Positions 1 through 8,386 of a stretch of 64,000 nucleotides of DNA are shown here, piece after piece; positions within the stretch are counted from its first letter, which is position 1; each line of letters starts with the position of its first letter. The notes under the pieces were generated by a model. The model was given only the letters and a program-made list of their open reading frames with translations. It was not told where the DNA came from and searched no databases. Origin of the DNA: Algibacter sp. L1A34 (GTDB lineage Bacteria > Bacteroidota > Bacteroidia > Flavobacteriales > Flavobacteriaceae); NCBI RefSeq assembly GCF_009796805.1, contig NZ_CP047029.1, positions 2,366,501-2,430,500 of the forward strand. The letters are read 5' to 3'. The translations under genes were made by a program, and so were the position numbers.

Positions 1-60
1 GGAATAACGAATGGAAAGATTATAATATTTGTTTAATATTATTGTTATTTTTTAAAAGGA

Positions 61-93
61 AAAAACTCCAAGTGTTATGCTTGGAGTTTTTGT
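61..93. terminator. Intrinsic terminator hairpin
   Basis: A 12-base perfect stem (arms AAAAACTCCAAG and CTTGGAGTTTTT) with a 7-base loop is followed by a T-run on the plus strand and preceded by an A-run, so it can work in both directions. It probably ends a plus-strand transcript entering from outside the window. Confidence 0.75.
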
Positions 94-172
94 TTTAATC
101 AGAATTTGTTTTAGATGAAGAATAACGAGAGGCTCATTTTTAGTTTGAAAATAAAGCTAAATTTTAATCATA

Positions 173-212
173 AAAAAACGCTTCTTCCAAAATTTTTGGA
201 AGAAGCGTTTTT
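173..212 (-). terminator. Terminator of the groES-groEL operon
   Basis: A long stem (ACGCTTCTTCCAAAA paired with its complement) flanked by A and T runs lies 20 bases past the groEL stop codon on the minus strand. It has the U-tract expected of a factor-independent terminator. Confidence 0.85.
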
Positions 213-232
213 AATATAGTTTGGTATGATGA

Positions 233-1879
<1,647 letters not shown>

Positions 1880-1881
1880 TC

Positions 1882-1954
1882 ATTCCCACGAAGGCGGGAA
1901 TCTATTTAATGTTATTTTAGTCTTTGTTTAATAAGGTTTCCGTTTTCACGGAAA
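1882..1954. repeat. Two hairpins in the groES-groEL gap
   Basis: The 107-base gap holds an imperfect palindrome ATTCCC...GGGAAT (1882-1901) and a perfect stem TTTCCGT/ACGGAAA with a 4-base loop (1937-1954). The first resembles the short ATTCCCGCC-type palindromes scattered through flavobacterial genomes (from memory). Neither has a U-tract in the minus direction, so they are more likely mRNA-stability or processing elements than terminators. Confidence 0.5.
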
Positions 1955-1968
1955 TAAAAAAAGCAGAA

Positions 1969-2244
1969 TTATATTATTGCAAGAATATCGCTCTCACGCA
2001 TAATTAAATAATCTGTACCTTCTAATTTAAGTTCTGTGCCAGCATATTTACCATATAAAACAGTGTCACCAACTTTTACAGTAATAGGCTCATCTTTGGT
2101 GCCTTTTCCTGCAGCAACAACAGTTCCTTTTTGTGGTTTTTCTTTGGCGTTATCTGGAATAATAATTCCTGAAGCTGTTTTAGTTTCAGCGGCAGCTGGC
2201 TCAATAAGAACGCGGTCTGCTAATGGTTTAATGTTTAAGCTCAT
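1969..2244 (-). CDS. groES: Co-chaperonin GroES (10 kDa)
   Basis: Heptameric lid of the GroEL chamber. The 91-residue product shows the typical start ([12 protein letters not shown]), the mobile-loop region around [14 protein letters not shown], and the family pattern [14 protein letters not shown] near the C-terminus. It is first in a two-gene operon with groEL, preceded by a sigma-54-like promoter about 50 bases upstream. Confidence 0.98.
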   Translation of the reverse strand: MSLNIKPLADRVLIEPAAAETKTASGIIIPDNAKEKPQKGTVVAAGKGTKDEPITVKVGDTVLYGKYAGTELKLEGTDYLIMRESDILAII

Positions 2245-2293
2245 TTTTATATTATTTTTAATTAATTAAATTATGATTAACCCTTAGCAATAA

Positions 2294-2309
2294 GCTAAAA
2301 ATATGCCAA
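2294..2309 (-). promoter_or_regulatory. Candidate sigma-54 (-24/-12) promoter of groESL
   Basis: On the minus strand the sequence TTGGCATATTTTTAGC has GG and GC separated by exactly 10 bases, as sigma-54 needs, and matches TGGCAC-N5-TTGC with two to three changes. It lies about 50 bases before the groES start. A TAnnTTTG box is only imperfectly present here (TATTTTTA). Confidence 0.45.
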
Positions 2310-2338
2310 GAGCAATAGACTGACAAACTTGCAGAAAT

Positions 2339-2371
2339 AAAAAATGCCAACTATATAAGTTGGCATTTTTA
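2339..2371 (-). terminator. Terminator after secG
   Basis: The stem AAAATGCCAACT / AGTTGGCATTTT, with a short loop and flanking A/T runs, lies just beyond the secG stop codon. It closes the miaB-to-secG gene group and separates it from the groES promoter. Confidence 0.8.
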
Positions 2372-2392
2372 ATCTAATATGTTTTGAGAATC

Positions 2393-2743
2393 TTAGTTCA
2401 CGCTATCTTTTATAGTAGCAGCATCAGTTGCTGTGTTAGCAGGTGTAGCTAAAGGTTGTGCACTTGGTGCATCACTATCTAAAGCTTTAGATTCTAAAGA
2501 AGAATCGCCTCTGTTAATTGCTATGTTTGATGCTAATATTAATACTAACAAAAATGTAGCTAAATACCATGTGCTTTTGTCTAAAAAGTCGGTTGTCTTT
2601 TTTACACCTCCTAATTGCTGTGTTCCACCACCTCCAAAAGAAGAAGATAATCCACCTCCTTTAGGGTTTTGCACCATGATTACTACAATTAGTAAAAATG
2701 CTACCACAACTATTAATGCTAAAAATATTGTAAACGTACTCAT
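2393..2743 (-). CDS. secG: Preprotein translocase subunit SecG
   Basis: Small inner-membrane subunit of the SecYEG channel. The 116-residue protein has two hydrophobic helices (about residues 3-24 and 60-78) with the family's Gly-rich loop between them (NPKGGGLSSSFGGGG), followed by an acidic, Ala/Thr-rich tail typical of Bacteroidota SecG. The start overlaps the stop of the upstream gene (TAATG), which implies translational coupling. Confidence 0.93.
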   Translation of the reverse strand: MSTFTIFLALIVVVAFLLIVVIMVQNPKGGGLSSSFGGGGTQQLGGVKKTTDFLDKSTWYLATFLLVLILASNIAINRGDSSLESKALDSDAPSAQPLATPANTATDAATIKDSVN

Positions 2744-3690
2744 TATTTCTTGTTATTTTGTTCTTGTAATTGTTTTACTGCCTCAATTTGGTTTGCAAAG
2801 AAACCACTTTTTTCTGGATATTTCAAGCTTAATATTTTATAAGATTGAATAGCCTTAGAATAATTTTTTTGTTCAACGTAAATTCGCGCCAAAGTCTCTG
2901 TCATTAAGGCTTCTGGCTCCATCATTTGTGCTTTAGCCAAATTTCCTTTTTGAGAAAGTGGCTTTGTAGGATTAATTTTTGGGTTCTTAATGATGAATTT
3001 ATCAATTAAATCGAACTTTTTCTCCTTTTTTAGGACTGCTAATGTTTTTATTTTAGCGGGTTTTTTTACAACCTCAGTCTTTCTTTCAATAGGTTTGAAT
3101 TGGCTAATTTTTAACCATTCATTAAAGGAATGCGATTCTTTTTTATCAAAAGGAAGTGGTGTTCCTAAACTCAAAACATCTTCTGGTGTAATTTTTTCGG
3201 GCTTAGTTATCTCCTTGGTTGAGGTTTCAATGTTTTCCGATTTATCTAAAATAGAAACAGTCTCTTTTTTAGGGCGTGCCTCTTTAGGCTGAAATAGTGA
3301 AGGGTCTAAAACACCCGTTGTATCTTGTATTTGTTGCTTTAGATTATCATCAATTTTAATGTTTCTATTAATGCTAATATCTTCAACATCAACTTCTATC
3401 TCATTTAAAGATAAACTGTTTTTTTTGATATATTTTGAAATTTCATTTTGAATAAAATCTTCCGAAGTAATAAAATCAAACAAAATACTGCGGTCTGTAG
3501 TATAAGCAGCAGTTGTTTTAAGCGCTTGGTTATACTCTAAGCTACTTTGGTCTTTTAATCCTTTAAGATGAATAGCGCGTGCCGACTGAAAATAAGGATA
3601 TTGATCTAAAATAGATTTTATAGCCTCGGTTTGGTTATGCGTTATGGCATGCGGGTTTTGTAGTAAATATGTAAAATCTGTTCGATTCAT
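2743..3690 (-). CDS. Helical-repeat (TPR-like) protein between lptE and secG
   Basis: A 315-residue soluble protein of unknown function. The N-terminus (residues 1-90) and the C-terminal 60 residues (LARIYVEQKNYSKAIQSYKIL...) look like tetratricopeptide helices. The middle is Lys/Glu/Thr-rich and probably disordered. No signal peptide is visible, so it is probably cytoplasmic. Its place between an LptE-like lipoprotein gene and secG suggests, but does not prove, a link with envelope biogenesis. It is coupled to secG by a 4-base stop/start overlap. Confidence 0.75.
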   Translation of the reverse strand: MNRTDFTYLLQNPHAITHNQTEAIKSILDQYPYFQSARAIHLKGLKDQSSLEYNQALKTTAAYTTDRSILFDFITSEDFIQNEISKYIKKNSLSLNEIEVDVEDISINRNIKIDDNLKQQIQDTTGVLDPSLFQPKEARPKKETVSILDKSENIETSTKEITKPEKITPEDVLSLGTPLPFDKKESHSFNEWLKISQFKPIERKTEVVKKPAKIKTLAVLKKEKKFDLIDKFIIKNPKINPTKPLSQKGNLAKAQMMEPEALMTETLARIYVEQKNYSKAIQSYKILSLKYPEKSGFFANQIEAVKQLQEQNNKK

Positions 3691-3762
3691 TGGGCTAAGC
3701 CAAGTGTTTTTATAATTATTGATGTTTAACTGAAAACTTATACTACAACTAAAAGTTGCTTG

Positions 3763-4269
3763 CTACCATTTCGCGAGTGTTGCGTTAAAAATATCTTGCG
3801 TTAAACGCTCAAAAATTTCTTCGTGAGCTGTTGTTTTTGTTGCTCCTGTAAGTAGCGAAGTCCCTTCGTAATCATAATAAAAAGAGAAACTTTGTTCTAA
3901 ATCGTCTTCTTCTTTTTTTCTGTTGAAAAATCTAAGTTTCACACTTATTGTTAATCTGTTTTGTGCCGCTGTATTTTCTGATGTTGCTGTAGTAGGTGAT
4001 ACTCTATAATTAGTTATTTCACCTTCGTAAACCAAATCACCATTAGAAGGAACAAGACTCAAATTGGTTTGGTTCTGAATTAAATCTTCTAAAGCTAATT
4101 TAAAATCACGTTCTAAACCGGGTTCTACTAAAAGGGCATTGTTTTCAAATCGGTTTACTTGGTAAGTTTTAATATCGGAAGCAATAGAGGTTCCTGTAAA
4201 AGAGTAAATACCACAGCTCGTTAAGGTTGCGATAGTTAATATGATAATGATATATTTTGCGTGTTTCAT
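3763..4269 (-). CDS. lptE: LptE-like outer-membrane lipoprotein
   Basis: Probable plug of the LptD channel that inserts lipopolysaccharide into the outer membrane. The 168-residue product starts with a lipoprotein signal (IIIILTIATLTSCG, lipid-modified Cys about residue 19). It then has the family pattern of a short beta-strand domain (GIYSFTGTS..., VEPGLERDFKLALEDLIQ, YEGEITNYRVSP). Length fits LptE (160-190). Sequence conservation in this family is low, so the call rests on the N-terminal pattern and on the gene order. Confidence 0.75.
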   Translation of the reverse strand: MKHAKYIIIILTIATLTSCGIYSFTGTSIASDIKTYQVNRFENNALLVEPGLERDFKLALEDLIQNQTNLSLVPSNGDLVYEGEITNYRVSPTTATSENTAAQNRLTISVKLRFFNRKKEEDDLEQSFSFYYDYEGTSLLTGATKTTAHEEIFERLTQDIFNATLAKW

Positions 4270-4328
4270 TTTATTTTCTTGAATCCGTACCTATTTTGTA
4301 ATGCCTTGTACTCCTTATTAACGTTCTT

Positions 4329-5600
4329 TTAAAGATCGTATTGTTTAATTTTACGGTATAAAGTACGTTCGCTAATGCCTAGCTCTGTGGCTGCTAATTT
4401 ACGTTTTCCGCTGTGACGTTCTAGTGATTTTTTAATTAATTCTAATTCTTTATCGTGTATAGATAAGGTTTCTTCCTCTTCTATTTCTTCGGCAAAGTGA
4501 TATTTATCTTGCGGATTTACTGGCTCTTCTTTGTTTGAGGCATGTTCGGGTATTGAAAGTAATTCCGTATTGGTTACGCTTTCTTCAAAATCAAGAACAT
4601 CTTCATCATTTTCTTCACCATAAATTTTTTCAATTAAACTTTCGTTTTTTTTCTCAACATCTTTAGAATTCCCATTTTTCATGAGTTCCATGGTGAGTTT
4701 CTTTAAATCGTTTAAGTCACTTTTCATGTCAAAAAGAACTTTATAAAGAATTTCACGCTCACTACTAAAATCACTTTCAGATTTTGATGTTTTAATTACT
4801 GCAGGCAAATTAGATCCTGTGGTTGGTAAATAACCACGTAGCGTGTCTGCACTAATTGTACGGTTTTGTTCTAAAACAGACACTTGTTCAGCAATGTTTC
4901 GCAACTGACGAATGTTACCATTCCAGCGGTGTTTTACTAACACTTGTATAGCTGTGTCGGTAAGTTTTACCGTAGGCATCTTGTATTTTAAAGCGAAATC
5001 GCTGGCAAATTTCCTGAACAATAAATGAATATCGTCTGGACGTTCTCGAAGTGGCGGTAAGTTAATGTCTACAGTACTTAAACGGTAGTATAAATCTTCA
5101 CGAAATTTTTCTTTTTCGATAGCTTCAAATAGGTTAACGTTTGTTGCTGCCACGATACGGACATTGGTTTTTTGAACCTTACTAGAGCCTACTTTTAAAA
5201 ATTCGCCGTTTTCTAAAACACGCAAAAGTCTAACTTGTGTAGTAAGCGGTAATTCGCCAACTTCATCTAAAAAAATGGTGCCACCATCGGCAACTTCAAA
5301 ATAACCTTCACGAGTTTGTGTTGCTCCGGTAAATGCTCCTTTTTCATGTCCGAAAAGCTCAGAATCTATAGTGCCTTCTGGTATAGCACCACAGTTTACT
5401 GCAATATATTTATTGTGTTTTCTGTGTGATAATTGATGTATAATTTTAGGAATACTCTCTTTTCCAACACCACTTTCACCAGTTACTAAAACCGAAATAT
5501 CGGTAGGAGCGACTTGAATGGCTTTTTCTATAGCACGGTTTAGCGTTGGTGTATTACCAATGATACCAAAACGTTGTTTTATTGCTTGAACTGATTCCAT
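4329..5600 (-). CDS. Sigma-54-dependent transcription activator (AAA+)
   Basis: Enhancer-binding protein that opens sigma-54 promoters with ATP. It has Walker A GESGVGKE (residues 41-48), the sigma-54 contact loop GAFTGA (88-93), Walker B GTIFLDEVGEL (107-117) and a C-terminal Fis-type helix-turn-helix (about 390-420, ATELGISERTLYRKIKQY). There is no receiver or GAF sensor domain ahead of the AAA+ module. An acidic linker (about 270-370) separates AAA+ and DNA-binding parts. It follows miaB by about 60 bases. A sigma-54-like promoter lies before nearby groES, but that link is only an inference. Confidence 0.93.
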   Translation of the reverse strand: MESVQAIKQRFGIIGNTPTLNRAIEKAIQVAPTDISVLVTGESGVGKESIPKIIHQLSHRKHNKYIAVNCGAIPEGTIDSELFGHEKGAFTGATQTREGYFEVADGGTIFLDEVGELPLTTQVRLLRVLENGEFLKVGSSKVQKTNVRIVAATNVNLFEAIEKEKFREDLYYRLSTVDINLPPLRERPDDIHLLFRKFASDFALKYKMPTVKLTDTAIQVLVKHRWNGNIRQLRNIAEQVSVLEQNRTISADTLRGYLPTTGSNLPAVIKTSKSESDFSSEREILYKVLFDMKSDLNDLKKLTMELMKNGNSKDVEKKNESLIEKIYGEENDEDVLDFEESVTNTELLSIPEHASNKEEPVNPQDKYHFAEEIEEEETLSIHDKELELIKKSLERHSGKRKLAATELGISERTLYRKIKQYDL

Positions 5601-5663
5601 GTTCTTAATTAAAAATTAAAAGTGAATAATGAAAAATGCTTAGTCTCAATTTATAATAATTTT

Positions 5664-7112
5664 TTAATTATTCATTGATAACTCTATGCCTTCACCAATT
5701 AGCGTTGCGCTTGTACAGTCGATAACTTTAACCTTTACGAATTCGCCAATTTTATAATTATCTTTTGGGAATACACACACAACATTTTGCGAGGTACGAC
5801 CCGACCATTGTTCTGTAGATTTTTTCGATTCTTTTTCAATTAAAACCTCTACAATGGTGTTTATATGCTCTTTAGTTCTAATCTCACTATGTATACGTTG
5901 TAAATCGACAATATCTTGTAGACGACGTTTTTTTACTAATTCTGGAACATTATCTTCCATGTTTCTTCCGGCCATAGTTCCTGGGCGTTCAGAATAGGTA
6001 AACATATATCCAAAATTGTATTTCACGTATTCCATTAAGGACACCGTGTCTTGAAAATCTTCTTCTGTTTCAGTAGGGAAACCTACAATCATATCGTGGC
6101 TAATAGTACACTTTGGAATAATACGACGAATGTTATCTATTAATTCAAAATATTCTTCACGCGTATGCAACCTGTTCATTTCTTTTAAGATACGGTTGCT
6201 TCCGCTTTGTACTGGTAAATGAATATGATTACAAATATTATCGAATTTCGCCATGGTTTCAACCACATCCAACGTTAAATCTTGCGGGTTCGATGTTGAA
6301 AAACGAATACGCATGGTTGGTTGTTCTTTTGCGCAAAGCTCCAATAGTTTAGAAAAACCAACAGCTGTGGCTTTTTCCATATCGCTGGCTTTAACGAAAT
6401 CTTTTTTAAGTCCGCCGCCATACCAAAGGTAACTATCTACGTTTTGCCCAAGAAGCGTGATTTCTTTGTAGCCTCGGCTCCATAAATCGTTAACTTCTTC
6501 TAAAATACTCTGAGGATCGCGACTTCGTTCACGCCCACGTGTAAAAGGTACAACGCAAAAGGTACACATATTATCGCAACCACGTGTTATAGAAACAAAA
6601 GCGGTTACACCATTAGTATTTAAACGTACTGGCGAAATATCACCATAGGTTTCTTCTTTAGAAAGAATTACGTTTATGGCATCTCTCCCTTCGTCTACTT
6701 CGGCTAAAAGGTTGGGTAAATCTTTGTATGCATCTGGGCCAACTACTAAATCTACAATTTTTTCTTCTTCAAGAAATTTTGTTTTTAAGCGTTCGGCCAT
6801 GCAACCTAAAACACCCACTTTCATTTTGGGGTTAAGATCGCGTTTTACGGCATTATATTTTTCTAATCGTTTACGCACTGTTTGTTCAGCTTTATCACGA
6901 ATAGAGCAGGTGTTCACTAAAACTAAATCGGCTTCTTCTAGGTTTTGTGTGGTGTTAAAACCTTGATCCTTCATGATAGAAGCTACAATTTCACTATCAC
7001 TAAAATTCATTGAGCAGCCGTAGCTTTCAATAAAAAGTTTACGTGTATTGCCCTCTTTCTTATCCAGAGTTAAGGATTCGCCTTGTTTGTTTTCGTCTAT
7101 AATTTTTTCCAT
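5664..7112 (-). CDS. miaB: tRNA-2-methylthio-N6-dimethylallyladenosine synthase MiaB
   Basis: Radical-SAM enzyme that adds a methylthio group to i6A37 of tRNAs reading UNN codons. The 482-residue protein has the N-terminal cluster-binding domain (cysteines in ESYGCSMNFSD, NTCSIRDKAE, GVLGCMAER), the radical-SAM motif GCDNMCTFC near residue 178, and a C-terminal TRAM domain. It is first of the operon that runs through the sigma-54 activator and lptE to secG, and has a strong promoter of its own. Confidence 0.96.
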   Translation of the reverse strand: MEKIIDENKQGESLTLDKKEGNTRKLFIESYGCSMNFSDSEIVASIMKDQGFNTTQNLEEADLVLVNTCSIRDKAEQTVRKRLEKYNAVKRDLNPKMKVGVLGCMAERLKTKFLEEEKIVDLVVGPDAYKDLPNLLAEVDEGRDAINVILSKEETYGDISPVRLNTNGVTAFVSITRGCDNMCTFCVVPFTRGRERSRDPQSILEEVNDLWSRGYKEITLLGQNVDSYLWYGGGLKKDFVKASDMEKATAVGFSKLLELCAKEQPTMRIRFSTSNPQDLTLDVVETMAKFDNICNHIHLPVQSGSNRILKEMNRLHTREEYFELIDNIRRIIPKCTISHDMIVGFPTETEEDFQDTVSLMEYVKYNFGYMFTYSERPGTMAGRNMEDNVPELVKKRRLQDIVDLQRIHSEIRTKEHINTIVEVLIEKESKKSTEQWSGRTSQNVVCVFPKDNYKIGEFVKVKVIDCTSATLIGEGIELSMNN

Positions 7113-7147
7113 AGTTTGCTAGAAACTGGTATTGTTCAATAAGTGTG

Positions 7148-7179
7148 CAAAGATACAAATTATTTATATTTTATGACAA
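7148..7179 (-). promoter_or_regulatory. Promoter of miaB operon (TTG / TAnnTTTG)
   Basis: On the minus strand a -33 TTG (7177-7179) and a perfect -7 box TATCTTTG (7148-7155) are 21 bases apart, the typical Bacteroidota vegetative promoter. The miaB start lies 35 bases downstream. Confidence 0.8.
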
Positions 7180-7343
7180 AGTGGCAGTTTTAATTTTAAA
7201 AGCATTATTCCTATGTTTAATATGATTTTTTCACTTTAAATAAACCATTTATAAATCAGGTTTTTAGTATAAGTAATTATCAAGAATTCATGTTATAGTT
7301 TTATTAATTAGAATTAGAAACACACTTTTTTTAACACAATTTT

Positions 7344-7370
7344 TTGTTTTCAGAAATTAAATTACTTTTG
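7344..7370 (+). promoter_or_regulatory. Promoter of the membrane-protein gene
   Basis: A perfect -7 box TACTTTTG (7363-7370) lies 32 bases before the start codon. The nearest TTG (7344-7346) is 16 bases upstream, slightly closer than usual. Confidence 0.6.
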
Positions 7371-7402
7371 CGTCCTAACTAATTTAACCCCAATTTTTAA
7401 AT

Positions 7403-8188
7403 ATGAATACAATTACTAGTTTCTTAGAAAAAGTAAATAATGCAAGACAGCTCGATTTTGGCTCTATTTTTAGTGAAGCTATTGAGTTGTATAAGAAAAC
7501 TTGGGTTCAAGGTTTCTTGCTTCAAGTTTTTACTATAGTAATAATGCTACCTTTAATAATAGTGCTTTACATTCCTTTAATAGGGTTAATGGTTGCGCAA
7601 CAAGATAGTGGTTATAATGATCAAGAAGCTCTAAATACATTTTTAGGAGGTATGTCTTTAATCTATATTCTGTTTGTAGTTATAGGCGTTTTTGTTTTAG
7701 GAACTTTATCATTAGCATTGCAAGCGTCGTTTTTCAGAATTATAAAAAGAATGGATCATAATGAAGTTGTTTCCACATCAGACTTTTTTCATTATATAAA
7801 AGGTAAACATTTAAGTAAAGCCTTTGTGTTAATGCTTATTTCTATTGGTATTGTTATTCCTTCTGCATTATTATGTTACATACCATTAATATATACAATG
7901 GTACCTGTTTCGTATTTTATGTTAATTTTCGCTTTTAATCCAGAGTTTAGTACAGGAGAGATTGTTAAAGCGAGTTTTAAAATAGGAACCAAAAAATGGG
8001 GAATAACCATAGCTTTATTTATTGTAAGTTACGTTTGTGTTATGGTAATATCGATGATTACTTGTGGATTAGGTTCATTATTTTTACAAGCCTTTTTGTG
8101 GCATCCTATATATTTAATCTATAAAAAAGTAGTAGGATTTGATGAAACAACTAATGCTATTGAAGAAATAGGAACTTCTGTAGAATAA
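7403..8188 (+). CDS. Multi-pass membrane protein of unknown function
   Basis: A 261-residue integral inner-membrane protein with about five or six hydrophobic segments (residues ~38-62, 90-118, 145-165, 170-190, 205-240). I recognise no catalytic motif. The overall layout, a short soluble N-terminus followed by paired helices, is seen in many uncharacterised Flavobacteriia membrane proteins of the YciC / glycerophosphodiesterase-membrane-domain type. It is transcribed alone, from its own promoter to the terminator at 8268. Confidence 0.7.
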   Translation: MNTITSFLEKVNNARQLDFGSIFSEAIELYKKTWVQGFLLQVFTIVIMLPLIIVLYIPLIGLMVAQQDSGYNDQEALNTFLGGMSLIYILFVVIGVFVLGTLSLALQASFFRIIKRMDHNEVVSTSDFFHYIKGKHLSKAFVLMLISIGIVIPSALLCYIPLIYTMVPVSYFMLIFAFNPEFSTGEIVKASFKIGTKKWGITIALFIVSYVCVMVISMITCGLGSLFLQAFLWHPIYLIYKKVVGFDETTNAIEEIGTSVE

Positions 8189-8267
8189 TGTAAATACGAT
8201 TGGTTTTTACAATGTTTTGTAAGAAATCGATTAGTTGATTTTCAAAATCATTGAAGGATAAAAAAAT

Positions 8268-8305
8268 AAAACCCTGCTTTTTACTATTAAAAGCGGGGTT
8301 TTTTG
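8268..8305 (+). terminator. Terminator after the membrane-protein gene
   Basis: A 14-base stem (AAAACCCTGCTTTT with AAAAGCGGGGTTTT, one mismatch) with a short loop and a T-run ends the transcript before topA. Confidence 0.85.
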
Positions 8306-8312
8306 TATTAAA

Positions 8313-8367
8313 ATTATACAGATTATCTGTATAATTAGGCAGATAAACTTTTTTTGATATACATTTG
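8313..8367 (+). promoter_or_regulatory. topA promoter with 23-bp palindrome
   Basis: A perfect inverted repeat with 11-base arms (ATTATACAGAT and its complement) around a single T spans 8313-8335. The -7 box TACATTTG follows at 8360-8367 and the topA start at 8387. The palindrome covers the expected -33 position, where no good TTG is found. It looks like an operator, or an activator site, for topA. Confidence 0.6.
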
Positions 8368-8386
8368 TAGCTTCAAAAAATGATTT

